IMG/VR virus record: IMGVR_UViG_3300017991_000007
Coordinates: 1-64,000 of that record
DNA: 64,000 nt
Strand: one strand, 5' to 3'
DNA from: a virus
Under the pieces are notes generated by a model, which was not told where the DNA came from, ran no database searches, and was given only the letters and a program-made list of their open reading frames with translations. The position numbers and the translations under genes are program-made. This document shows positions 31,312 through 38,654 of this stretch, in pieces; positions within the stretch are counted from its first letter, which is position 1; every line of letters begins with the position of its first letter.

Positions 31312-32214
31312 GTATAAAGTGGGCAGGGCATACCCCCTATGTCACACGGCGCATAATATAAATAGAGTAGTGTGACGTGCAAACGATTGCACTCACATAG
31401 CCTATGAATCAAGGCCGGGTGGGGGTGGATCAAAGGCGGGGGGAAACCTATATTCAAGGGGTCGGGTCGCCAAGCAGTAGAGGGGTGGGGTAGTAGTACA
31501 ACACAACACACAAAGCACCTACTGTCCGTCCTCACACAACACAACATCGGGGGTACCCTATACGGTGTCCACACGTTGTCCACATTCAGCGCATCAAACC
31601 CTTGTCTAACCTTCAAATATGGACGGTAGGGGGGTACCATCATTTTTGGGTCAAAAATAAAAGTCCCTTTTCAGAAAGTAACCCTAAGCCTCATGCCGTA
31701 CAACTATAACGCACAGGACATTTTAAGTAATTAAAACAAGCACTTGCACACCCCCTCCCCCCAAAAATATAAGATACTATGAGATAAGGACACCCATTAT
31801 GGACACTATGGACATATAACCCCTGAAAAGCGGGTGGTAGGCTTGGATTTGGCTTAATTTGCCTAAAATATAAGCAGAAACGGGGGAGCTAAGGTGGTTT
31901 GTGACTATCGGTTGCACCTAAAATCTTGGGGTATGGACACTTTAATTTTCGGGGGTGTCCATATTTTTCGTTGGGGCTGACTTAGTTCCCGCCTTGTGTA
32001 TCGGAGCGGACAGTTTGCCTTTGTTTTCGCATACTTGGGGCTAAATACTTTCCACATATGGAGTTAGTCAGGGCTTTGGTGCAAAAAATATATTTCGTGG
32101 TCCACCAAATATATGTATCGTAAGTACCTGAAACAGTTAGGCTTTTTCGTTTCGAGCGTGTAAAGGGTCATCAAAAGGCTTTTTCGTGGTCCTCTTTTGC
32201 CTTATACTCTATCT
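31312..32214. other. Gene-free region with TGGACA repeats (possible replication origin)
   Basis: About 900 bp without a convincing gene. It holds TGGACA/TGTCCA units at 31566, 31577, 31800, 31809, 31934 and 31956 (plus AGGACA at 31787). One pair forms a hairpin TATGGACAC...GTGTCCATA (31932-31963). A 27-bp near-palindrome (32088-32114; ATATATTT and AAATATAT arms around GTGG/CCAC) lies further right, followed by two copies of AGGCTTTTTCGT. A 14-bp palindrome copy is at 31378. Iterons, A/T-rich stretches and the position between divergent operons suggest an origin or a control region. Confidence 0.45.
31378..31391. promoter_or_regulatory. Intergenic copy of the 14-bp palindrome
   Basis: TGCAAACGATTGCA without the A/T-tract flanks, 67 bp upstream of the minus promoter at 31311. 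Confidence 0.5.
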
Positions 32215-32754
32215 ATGAACAAACCAGCATTTCAGCCGTCCCTACAACTCGCACAGGCAAGGGGCATGATCCAAGACACTCAGGGGCGGTTGTTTACCCG
32301 GATTGTCTGCCATAGCTCCAAAGCATGTAGCGGCTGTTGCCGGGAGAGTGCAAACGTGGTCCTCACCCCCGACGAACTCCCCGTCATCATGGACCTTGCC
32401 AGAATCCGAAATATTCCCACCCCGCTTGTAGAAACCAATGACGAACAGGGCTTGATTGTTATGGCCCCGCAGCATGGCCGGTGCGTTTTCTTTTCACCGA
32501 GCAAGAATACCTGTGTGATTCATAAGGACAAGCCCTTATTCTGCCAACTTTATCCGATATGGCTCACACCCAAAGGGCCAATCATCGACGTGTCCTGTCC
32601 CATAGGTGATTTCTTTCGCAATCTTCTAAGGTCAAGAGACAAGGAAATGCTCACACTACTCCAAGCCGCCCAAGACCTACTGACACTCTACCCCACGCTT
32701 GCGAGCGTCCAAACTAATGCAATCGCTTGCACTGATTCTGTTAATTCAGATTAA
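32215..32754 (+). CDS. YkgJ-family cysteine-cluster protein
   Basis: A 179-residue protein with CSGCCRES, then GRCVFF...CVIHKDKPLFCQLYP, the spaced Cys pattern of the YkgJ (zinc/iron-chelating) family. Start at ATG 32215, about 7 bp after a TATACT box, so the mRNA may be leaderless. The 3' end contains palindrome TGCAATCGCTTGCA (32718), so the gene overlaps the regulatory region of the next operon. Confidence 0.72.
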   Translation: MNKPAFQPSLQLAQARGMIQDTQGRLFTRIVCHSSKACSGCCRESANVVLTPDELPVIMDLARIRNIPTPLVETNDEQGLIVMAPQHGRCVFFSPSKNTCVIHKDKPLFCQLYPIWLTPKGPIIDVSCPIGDFFRNLLRSRDKEMLTLLQAAQDLLTLYPTLASVQTNAIACTDSVNSD

Positions 32755-32785
32755 TCTTGACAAGCCCTTATAGTATTGTTATATT
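32718..32785 (+). promoter_or_regulatory. Operator palindrome plus promoter
   Basis: TGCAATCGCTTGCA (32718-32731) inside the YkgJ-like gene, then TTGACA (32757-32762), 17-bp spacer, TATATT (32780-32785). Confidence 0.72.
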
Positions 32786-32808
32786 GTGCATTGAAAGGGG
32801 GTAGCTAA

Positions 32809-33204
32809 ATGAAATTTGTATTCCATGATTCTTGTTATTACTGCGGGGATGAGGTAGAGGCTGAGTTTCACCAATATGAAGTAACCCGAATGCAAGTTGG
32901 TACGGCTCTTATGTCAAAGGGGTGGGAACAATGTATTAATGCGTCCGGGTGGGACGTATGGAAATGCCCAAAGTGCCAAAAAGCGGAAAGTGAGGCAACG
33001 GTGAAATTACTTGTAGAGTGGCAACCATATGATGAGGCACCTCAGAAAAGTCAAATTAAGGTCAAGGATAAAAACAATACCGCTGAGGTAAAGAAAGCTT
33101 TGTATGCGGATTACATGGAGTCCGGCGGGTTGTCTGAGGATGATATGGATGGATTTACCCCGGATACTTTCGTAACCATTCTGGAAATGTGGGAATTAAA
33201 GTGA
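32809..33204 (+). CDS. Zinc-finger-like protein
   Basis: A 131-residue protein with CYYCG near the N-terminus and CPKCQ near residue 53, probably one zinc site. GGGGGTAGC precedes the ATG. It starts an operon of three tailed proteins, overlapping the first by GTGA. Confidence 0.6.
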   Translation: MKFVFHDSCYYCGDEVEAEFHQYEVTRMQVGTALMSKGWEQCINASGWDVWKCPKCQKAESEATVKLLVEWQPYDEAPQKSQIKVKDKNNTAEVKKALYADYMESGGLSEDDMDGFTPDTFVTILEMWELK

Positions 33205-33461
33205 CGGTCAAAATCCACAACCATGAATCTTGCCCCAAGTGCGGGTATGATTTTCAGAAATTGGCAGACCCCGTGTACGTCAAAGATATGTGTCCTTTCT
33301 GCGGTTGGCCGAATAAACCGAAAGCGATAGGGGAATTTGGTAAGACGGTTTTCATGGACGGGGGTAGAGCTTTTCCTGCGGATATCCTTGAGGGTATGGC
33401 TGAGAAATACGATAAGATGGTCAATAATCCACCAATGGCTAAAGCTAAAACGATTTGTTGA
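33201..33461 (+). CDS. Tailed protein 10 (AKAKTIC), zinc-ribbon type
   Basis: An 86-residue protein starting at a GTG overlapping the upstream stop. The body is a zinc ribbon (CPKCG...CPFCG). The C-terminus PPMAKAKTIC is the most diverged tail (A for V, K for R). Its body has nothing in common with the other tailed proteins. Confidence 0.6.
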   Translation: MTVKIHNHESCPKCGYDFQKLADPVYVKDMCPFCGWPNKPKAIGEFGKTVFMDGGRAFPADILEGMAEKYDKMVNNPPMAKAKTIC

Positions 33462-33471
33462 GAGGTCTTGA

Positions 33472-33765
33472 GTGTACCTGAAATTCACCGGCAAAGATAA
33501 AGGCTCTTGGAAAATTGGATCATCGGTTTTCTGCTACAAGAACGGTGACGCTTTTCCTATGGGTAAGGTCATTGCTATCCATGAAAAAGAGGTATCAGTG
33601 GGTATCCGCTTTGTGTTTACCGCTGAGATAGAGCTTGCCTATTGGGGGGAAGCTTTGAAAATGGCAGATGGTTGTGAAAAGCTTTTTGAAAACGCCGGTC
33701 AAAAAATTTGGGTGGATATTGATCCTGAATGCCCGGAAATCGCTGAGGTACGGAGCATATGCTGA
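33472..33765 (+). CDS. Tailed protein 11 (AEVRSIC)
   Basis: A 97-residue beta-rich protein with FCYKNGDAFPMGKVIAI-like strands, ending CPEIAEVRSIC. It starts at GTG after AGAGGT and overlaps the next gene. Confidence 0.6.
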   Translation: MYLKFTGKDKGSWKIGSSVFCYKNGDAFPMGKVIAIHEKEVSVGIRFVFTAEIELAYWGEALKMADGCEKLFENAGQKIWVDIDPECPEIAEVRSIC

Positions 33766-34157
33766 CTCACAAACAGCTTATGAAAGTTGCCGGTATTCGG
33801 ACTAGGACTGAGGCGGTAGAGAAATTGGCTGAGGGTAAGATAGGGGTTGATATGGGTATCAAAAAGAGAATTCCTTGGCTGAAAATCGACACCAAGAAAT
33901 ACAAAATCCGGGCTTGGAGTGATCCTAAAACCGGAATCCCTACGAGATATAGATTCACGGTAATTGACAAGGAATTGGTTAAGGTCGTACCGGCCTCAAA
34001 GGTTTTTCTGAATAGTGTTTGTGTGCTTGATGCAATGAGCAATAGACCCGTAACCGGGGCAGATATGGAGTGGAATGCCTACTCCCCCAATAGCCCGGAC
34101 TTGGATGTAGAGATAGATTTTAGACCGCTGCTTGCTCAAGTCCGATTAATTTCTTGA
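33759..34157 (+). CDS. Tailed protein 12 (AQVRLIS)
   Basis: A 132-residue basic alpha/beta protein ending RPLLAQVRLIS. Nothing follows in the operon; the stop codon overlaps the next TTGACA box. The tail is therefore not needed for downstream translation. Confidence 0.6.
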   Translation: MLTHKQLMKVAGIRTRTEAVEKLAEGKIGVDMGIKKRIPWLKIDTKKYKIRAWSDPKTGIPTRYRFTVIDKELVKVVPASKVFLNSVCVLDAMSNRPVTGADMEWNAYSPNSPDLDVEIDFRPLLAQVRLIS

Positions 34158-34182
34158 CACTCCCTAAAAGTGTTGTTATATT
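34154..34182 (+). promoter_or_regulatory. Sigma70-type promoter
   Basis: TTGACA (34154-34159), overlapping the stop of tailed protein 12; 17-bp spacer; TATATT (34177-34182). Confidence 0.78.
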
Positions 34183-34187
34183 ATAGA

Positions 34188-34390
34188 TAGTTGCCCGTGG
34201 TAGCCGATGACCGGAGAGAGGCGGGGCAAGGACCGGGGAAACTCGCTACTGCATTGATAAGACGCTTACCGATGATAGCGGTGGACGCGCTGCTTAGTGG
34301 TAAGAAATGCCCTATGTCACGGGGTAAGGTCGCAACCGGTATTATGCGACCTTCGTTTAAGCCCCCACGGGTACCTTAAATTTTCATAAT
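34188..34390 (+). ncRNA. Structured leader or non-coding RNA
   Basis: About 200 nt between the promoter start and the GGAGGT of the next gene. Paired elements include TTGCCC (34191) with GGGCAA, and GGTCGC...GCGACC enclosing a 12-base loop near 34330. A 62-codon frame from a TTG at the transcript start has no ribosome site and an atypical composition. It could be a riboswitch-like leader or an independent RNA. Confidence 0.4.
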
Positions 34391-34402
34391 GGAGGTTTGA
34401 AA

Positions 34403-34795
34403 ATGGATGAGCTTAAAAAGGTGCGGGATAGGCTTGCTGAAATGCTCTATGCGTTGGATGAGTTGGTTACAAACCGAGCCGGGGTTAATTCTACAATAGA
34501 TAGGAAAAATATTTCCGTTGCCGGTGTTCCAATTTTTGAAAATGCGCTTAAAGAGCCGGGGGTGGGAGCCGTTTTTATGCTTACGGATAATGAAAGCCGT
34601 TTCACTCTTTCGGAAACCGGGGAAATGCAACTGTTTTCCGATAAAAAGAGCTATGCGACAAGATGGAATAGGTTTGAAATGGCTCATTATATCAGGGTTG
34701 GAATCAAGTCTTGCTTAGAGCGTATGTGCGAAGTTGCCGGATATCCGGTCAAAGAATTCACTTTTGCTAAATTTGTGGGGAATGTAGAGGATTGA
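34403..34795 (+). CDS. Hypothetical protein
   Basis: A 130-residue helical/beta protein after GGAGGT; ATG at 34403 preferred over an in-frame TTG at 34397. No family recognised. Expression would depend on the structured leader. Confidence 0.6.
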   Translation: MDELKKVRDRLAEMLYALDELVTNRAGVNSTIDRKNISVAGVPIFENALKEPGVGAVFMLTDNESRFTLSETGEMQLFSDKKSYATRWNRFEMAHYIRVGIKSCLERMCEVAGYPVKEFTFAKFVGNVED

Positions 34796-34826
34796 TTTTG
34801 CGATTTAGCTGAGTTTTTAGGAGAGA

Positions 34827-35021
34827 ATGATGACGGTATGTGAAAAGAGCGATTGTCCTTATAATCTCCAAGGGGCTTGCCAAGCCGATTGGAAAGTTAT
34901 GGAAATCACCTCTGAGGGTGTTTTTTATTGTGCCACTGCAATGCAGCTTGACCGTAACGCAAACGTCAAAAGGTCACATAGCTTTGACACCCCAATTCTT
35001 GCTGAGATAGGAAAGAAATAA
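34827..35021 (+). CDS. Small Cys-containing protein
   Basis: A 64-residue protein with CEKSDCPYNLQGACQ and a later FYC, a four-Cys pattern for zinc or Fe-S. AGGAGAG precedes two adjacent ATGs. TAATG coupling to the next gene. Confidence 0.55.
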   Translation: MMTVCEKSDCPYNLQGACQADWKVMEITSEGVFYCATAMQLDRNANVKRSHSFDTPILAEIGKK

Positions 35022-35251
35022 TGAACTTTGATCCTTTGGCACTTTGGAAAGACGGTAACGGAGTCAGTACCTTAACACTGAAAAGCGGTTTGTCGGTTAT
35101 CGTTGAGCGTAAGCGTTCTCAGTGGTGGGTGTATTTGCGGAAAGGTCCGATGAAAAACGGTAGGATTTTGCTGCGGAAAGAACGTACTAAAACGGAAGCC
35201 AAAGACAAAACCTACGAATGGTTGCAAGAGGTGGGTTTGGTCTTTGGCTAG
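35021..35251 (+). CDS. Small basic protein
   Basis: A 76-residue, Lys/Arg-rich beta/alpha protein coupled to the preceding gene by TAATG. Ends in TAG. No family recognised. Confidence 0.55.
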   Translation: MNFDPLALWKDGNGVSTLTLKSGLSVIVERKRSQWWVYLRKGPMKNGRILLRKERTKTEAKDKTYEWLQEVGLVFG

Positions 35252-35289
35252 GGAAGGGTAAAATTTAAGAAGATACTCAGGGGGTAGTT

Positions 35290-35718
35290 ATGGCTGAATT
35301 GAGTAAAAAAGTAAAAGCGGCGGTAGAGGAATATCAATGTTCTGGTTGCGTTGGCGGGTCGGATACGTCCTGCTATGAAGCGGCTCAATTTCATGCCGGG
35401 TGTGAGAGACACGTTGCGGGTACCATCTTTGCGCCTCATATTGGCAGCATTCTTTTAGGAATGCCTAAAGGCTTTAACCGGCTTGGACTTTTGGGAGCGA
35501 AACAACCTATCTGTATTTTCAAGACTTTTGCGGATTCATCCTACACTTTCGATAAGTACAACGTACCGGTTTGGAAAATGGTGCTTAACGGGCATACGTT
35601 TGTGCGGGGCATATCCCCCCGGATCAACATGCCTTTCATTCTGGTTTTTCTTGAGGATTGTGCGGATAAGATAGATTGCTTGGAAATTACTGAGAAAGAC
35701 CTTGAGGAAATGGATTAA
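35290..35718 (+). CDS. Conserved phage-type Cys protein
   Basis: A 142-residue protein with EYQCSGCVGG...CYE...GCERHVAGT near the N-terminus, a pattern I associate with uncharacterised phage proteins, then GMPKGFNRLG. Ribosome site GGGGGTAG. It is directly upstream of the tRNA. Confidence 0.6.
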   Translation: MAELSKKVKAAVEEYQCSGCVGGSDTSCYEAAQFHAGCERHVAGTIFAPHIGSILLGMPKGFNRLGLLGAKQPICIFKTFADSSYTFDKYNVPVWKMVLNGHTFVRGISPRINMPFILVFLEDCADKIDCLEITEKDLEEMD

Positions 35719-35731
35719 GGGGTAGAGTTAT

Positions 35732-35805
35732 GCGCTTATAGCTCAATGGTAGAGCAAGGGACTCTAAATCCCCGTGCATAGGTTCAAATCCTATTAAGCG
35801 CACCA
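35732..35805 (+). tRNA. tRNA with CUA anticodon (amber-suppressor type)
   Basis: A 74-nt cloverleaf: 7-bp acceptor (GCGCTTA/TAAGCGC), D arm GCTC-AATGGTA-GAGC, anticodon stem AGGGA/TCCCC (one A-C mismatch at its base), loop CTCTAAA with T33 and anticodon CTA, variable GTGC, T arm ATAGG-TTCAAAT-CCTAT, discriminator A, encoded CCA. Anticodon CUA reads UAG. The charging amino acid cannot be told from sequence. It could allow UAG read-through late in infection; eleven or more small genes here end in TAG, the recognised virion and packaging genes do not. Confidence 0.85.
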
Positions 35806-35823
35806 AATAGAGAGGATTACTAG

Positions 35824-36285
35824 ATGAGTAAACCGACTTGTAATATCTGCGGGCAGTTCCTAGAGACAGTTGCCCAAAAATTTGCTGGATTCTGTGATAA
35901 ATGCTGCGATGATCTACTTGATTTGCGGGAAAAGGCCAAGAACTACAAGACCACCCCGCAGGATCAGGACCAACAGCTAAAGGCGGCTGAGAATTTCATG
36001 GAGAAAACCGACAAAATCCCTATTGCCAGCATGGACCCGCTGGTAGCTGAGGCCCGCCTTGCGATTCGCAACTTTCTGGAATTCTACAATGCGGCTGTTA
36101 CCTACCCGGATGTTGTCGAGGTGCTTGAGGATGTGATAAATCAGGCTTGCACCGTGGGGGATGAGCTTGATTCGAGTGCGCTATCTGCCTATGCGGGCGG
36201 GATGCGTCTGTTGGCGAAACTCGGACGGCTGGAAATTACAAAGGAGTACGGGCGGCGGGTTATCGGAAAGTGGGTGGCAGAATGA
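35824..36285 (+). CDS. Helical protein with N-terminal zinc ribbon
   Basis: A 153-residue protein with CNICG...CDKCC at the N-terminus, then helices. It follows the tRNA by 18 bp, so tRNA processing may set its mRNA 5' end. Overlaps the next gene by ATGA. Confidence 0.55.
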   Translation: MSKPTCNICGQFLETVAQKFAGFCDKCCDDLLDLREKAKNYKTTPQDQDQQLKAAENFMEKTDKIPIASMDPLVAEARLAIRNFLEFYNAAVTYPDVVEVLEDVINQACTVGDELDSSALSAYAGGMRLLAKLGRLEITKEYGRRVIGKWVAE

Positions 36286-36581
36286 GTAGAGGCAAACATG
36301 ATCCGAAACAAGATTTTCCTAAATCTGCTACTCCCTTGCCAAAACCTAAAGATGAGCAAGTGGATTGGGATGCCTTGGTTGATGAGGTTGCTGCCAAGAT
36401 GAGGGAGTTTGTTAATGCCGGTCTGCTAAAGCCTACCCCTATGATTGACTGCGGGGAGTATTGGATTATCCCCCACGAAAACGGGGAGTGGGTTGACTCT
36501 GAGGGTCGGTTATTGATTCGTTGGAAAAAGCCGGTAGAGTATATCACCATGACGGTTATGATAGGTGGGGATGGTGAATAG
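36282..36581 (+). CDS. Hypothetical acidic protein
   Basis: A 99-residue protein: polar N-terminus, helix, then strands with two Trp motifs (YWIIPHENGEW). Ends in TAG and overlaps the following membrane peptide gene by 11 bp. Confidence 0.55.
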   Translation: MSRGKHDPKQDFPKSATPLPKPKDEQVDWDALVDEVAAKMREFVNAGLLKPTPMIDCGEYWIIPHENGEWVDSEGRLLIRWKKPVEYITMTVMIGGDGE

Positions 36582-36741
36582 TCTCATAGCTGTATTGATC
36601 ATAATTGCCGGGTGGGTTTTAGGTGTTTGGGCATTCGTCATTATCCCCTTGCAGATTTACGCCGGGGTAGATTGGAAAACCAACCCCTTTAAGGCGATTG
36701 AAAAGCAGTGGGATGAGGATAGAAAGCGATACAAGGATTAG
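36571..36741 (+). CDS. 56-residue membrane protein
   Basis: One N-terminal transmembrane segment (LIAVLIIIAGWVLGVWAFVI) followed by a charged cytoplasmic tail. ATG at 36571 after GGTGGGG, stop TAG at 36739, 4 bp into a convergent minus gene. Function unknown. Confidence 0.6.
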   Translation: MVNSLIAVLIIIAGWVLGVWAFVIIPLQIYAGVDWKTNPFKAIEKQWDEDRKRYKD

Positions 36742-37196
36742 AAAAGTTCGTCACCTCTCCAATGGAAAATACCGTCAAGCAGATTATTGGAATTGAAGTC
36801 ACCCTCTGGTTGTACCTCAAGTTCATGCTCTTGGATTGGAGCGTCAAGGGATTCTCTGGTTAAGATAATGACCTTCATATCCTTGTGGGTAAAGGGTTTG
36901 TCATAGGGGTAATCCTTTGGCTCATTGGGGTACGCTTTATCATCATATTGCTCTCTAATGCGCCGGAAAAGCCTCAATATGTATTCCTCAGCGGTATCGA
37001 CTATAACCACGTCACCGCCCCGGAAATGGACCTCTAAGGCCAATTCTGCAAGCGCAAGGCGTTGCTCCGGGTAGGTCTGACTGAGGCTCCAAAAAGGCAT
37101 AAAGTTAGGCGGTTGTCCACCTAACTTGCCGGTAACGTATTCTTTGGCGTGATCCTTTTCTATCCAGTAGGTATTTGGAATATAGAACGTGATCAA
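36738..37196 (-). CDS. Hypothetical protein
   Basis: A 152-residue alpha/beta protein with GGDVVIVDTAEEYILRLFRR and DMKVIILTRES, reminiscent of a nucleotide-binding fold but without a P-loop. Starts at TTG overlapping the preceding stop (TTGA coupling). Last gene of the minus operon from 38077. Confidence 0.55.
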   Translation of the reverse strand: MITFYIPNTYWIEKDHAKEYVTGKLGGQPPNFMPFWSLSQTYPEQRLALAELALEVHFRGGDVVIVDTAEEYILRLFRRIREQYDDKAYPNEPKDYPYDKPFTHKDMKVIILTRESLDAPIQEHELEVQPEGDFNSNNLLDGIFHWRGDELF

Positions 37197-37348
37197 TCGG
37201 TATCCTCTCGTTTTTCTTTACCAAAGCAGTAAGGATCATCCTCAGCGCAATAGCAAACGCTCTTATTGCAGCAAGAGGTGTATCCATCATCGACTACCGG
37301 ATTTTCACGTCCGCAATTGCTACAATGCGGGGTGCCAAAATCTTTCAT
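37193..37348 (-). CDS. Small Cys-rich protein
   Basis: A 51-residue protein with CSNCG, CCNKSVCYC and a further Cys, probably binding one or two zinc ions. Its ATG overlaps the stop before it (ATGA) and its stop overlaps the next TTG. Confidence 0.6.
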   Translation of the reverse strand: MKDFGTPHCSNCGRENPVVDDGYTSCCNKSVCYCAEDDPYCFGKEKREDTD

Positions 37349-37593
37349 ATGCCCACCTCAGCCATTAAAGCGGCGTTTGCAGCCTCATCAAAATCAGGGG
37401 GTACTTGTACCCGATAGGTCGCAAAATCCTCTACCGTTGCCGGACGTAAATTGGAAAAAGCTACATGCTGCGGACCCGGATGCAAAGCGAAAGGTGCGCC
37501 CCTCAAGACGCTTGCCCGCAGTACACCCATATTGACTGCATCAATCATATAGCCAAGAGTATGCTCATTTCGGACAACATAGCAGTTTAACAT
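37345..37593 (-). CDS. Hypothetical protein
   Basis: An 82-residue protein in the minus operon, overlapping both neighbours. Mixed alpha/beta with many Ala, Val and Pro. No family recognised. Confidence 0.55.
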   Translation of the reverse strand: MLNCYVVRNEHTLGYMIDAVNMGVLRASVLRGAPFALHPGPQHVAFSNLRPATVEDFATYRVQVPPDFDEAANAALMAEVGI

Positions 37594-37862
37594 TCGTCTG
37601 CCTCTCCATTAATGATTTGCAGAAAACCGGTCAACCCGGCCTCAAAGTCACCTATCAATTCAGCTTCCCCGCAACCGTTATAATCCGGGTCAACCTCAAG
37701 AAAGCAGACGTGCGGATTTTCGTGATCCGGGTCATAAACATGGTGCATTTCGCCAAGCACTAAGCCGTTGCTGGAATCAATTACAAAGTAGGTAGCAACC
37801 GAGCCGTTGCCGTCTGCGGATGCCTCAGTAAGCTCCGTATGAATGTCATTGCGATTCAACAT
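37587..37862 (-). CDS. Acidic beta-rich protein
   Basis: A 91-residue acidic protein with MHHVYDPDHENPH and several strands. Starts with MLN, like the next gene, at a TAATG-type overlap. Function unknown. Confidence 0.55.
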   Translation of the reverse strand: MLNRNDIHTELTEASADGNGSVATYFVIDSSNGLVLGEMHHVYDPDHENPHVCFLEVDPDYNGCGEAELIGDFEAGLTGFLQIINGEADEC

Positions 37863-38077
37863 TATACCACCTCATCAAAAACGTCATTGGCTATGTAGAA
37901 AACAATATCCGCTGCGGCTGCGTTGGCTATGCAGTCCAGACCCAAGGCGTTTGCGCCCGCAAGAGTGTTTTCCAAGTCGGTAGTTTCCGCAGTGAGTTCC
38001 TGCGGGGTCATGGAGTCGTAAAGGTCCAAGGCCAATTCGTCTGCTATTTCCAAGTTGTGTAAGGTTAAGTCAGTCAT
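37862..38077 (-). CDS. Small acidic helical protein
   Basis: A 71-residue acidic, Ala/Leu-rich helical protein. The ATG at 38077 follows AAAGGGGAAATGCA. The frame reads back through the conserved leader (GAAACGACACAACAA-like; here CAAACGACACAACAA) to ATGs at the transcript start, which I do not take as the start. Confidence 0.6.
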   Translation of the reverse strand: MTDLTLHNLEIADELALDLYDSMTPQELTAETTDLENTLAGANALGLDCIANAAAADIVFYIANDVFDEVV

Positions 38078-38131
38078 TGCATTTCCCCTTTCGGTGTTGG
38101 CTTGTTGTGTCGTTTGATTCATCATGCGTAA

Positions 38132-38189
38132 AGTATAACAAGTCCCTAGAGCGTTGTCAACAAAAAAGTGCAATTAATTGCACTTTTTT
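38132..38189 (-). promoter_or_regulatory. Operator/terminator module plus promoter
   Basis: Minus reading: A run, GTGCAATTAATTGCAC (16-bp perfect palindrome, 38183-38168), T run, TTGACA (38160-38155), 17-bp spacer, TATACT (38137-38132). It also lies just past the stop of the minus gene at 38216, so the hairpin can end that transcript. Confidence 0.78.
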
Positions 38190-38215
38190 ATAAGATGTTG
38201 AAAATAAAGAGCATT

Positions 38216-38473
38216 TTATCCATTCATTAAGAGTAAAGAGCCTAAGCCTCTATTCATAGCCTCTTGCCAAATTACGTGAAACTGAATTTCCAAGGTATGT
38301 ACTACCCGGTCAACCGTCCTACCGCCGTGGGGGTGATCCTCACAAAGCAGATTGATATTCCGGCGCAAGTCACCGCTGAAACGTACCAAGCTGAAATCAT
38401 CCATAGACATAGCGGTTATTCGGGTTGAAACGGCCAAATCCCTATCAAAATTTTCCTGATTAAAATTCGGCAT
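38216..38473 (-). CDS. Hypothetical protein
   Basis: An 85-residue protein with Asp/Arg-rich helices and a His-containing middle (CEDHPHGGRTVDR). ATG at 38473 after GAAAGGAGAAACGAA; it is preceded by a diverged form of the shared leader. Single-gene unit between two modules. Confidence 0.6.
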   Translation of the reverse strand: MPNFNQENFDRDLAVSTRITAMSMDDFSLVRFSGDLRRNINLLCEDHPHGGRTVDRVVHTLEIQFHVIWQEAMNRGLGSLLLMNG

Positions 38474-38521
38474 TTCGTTTCTCCTTTCTTGGCTTATGTC
38501 ATTATTGGTTTCCATGCCCTA

Positions 38522-38578
38522 ACTCTATCAAGGCTTAAAAGCCGTGTCAAGTAAAAAATGCAAGCGATTGCACTTTTT
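38522..38578 (-). promoter_or_regulatory. Operator/terminator module plus promoter
   Basis: Minus reading: A run, TGCAATCGCTTGCA (38572-38559), T run, TTGACA (38550-38545), 17-bp spacer, TAGAGT (38527-38522). Divergent promoter at 38596. Confidence 0.78.
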
Positions 38579-38595
38579 TATTTTTCAGAAATTAC

Positions 38596-38624
38596 TTGAC
38601 AAGTCTTTTCAGGTGTGTTAGTAT
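38596..38624 (+). promoter_or_regulatory. Sigma70-type promoter, divergent
   Basis: TTGACA (38596-38601), 17-bp spacer, TAGTAT (38619-38624). Drives the operon from 38655. Confidence 0.75.
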
Positions 38625-38654
38625 TCCTTTATAATTTACGCACGGGGGTAGCGA

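Noticed and set aside
31308-31643. Minus-strand open frame of 111 codons in the gene-free region
   Set aside because: No ribosome site, Pro/Cys-rich random-looking composition, and it overlaps the promoter of the 31244 gene.
34191-34379. Possible 62-residue protein in the leader region
   Set aside because: It starts at a TTG on the transcript start without a ribosome site and overlaps clear RNA stems. Composition does not resemble neighbouring genes.
35732-35805. Full recoding of TAG as a sense codon (genetic code 15)
   Set aside because: Many genes end naturally at TAG with the next start overlapping or following at once, and the large structural genes are intact under the standard code without internal TAG. 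Partial or late suppression remains possible.
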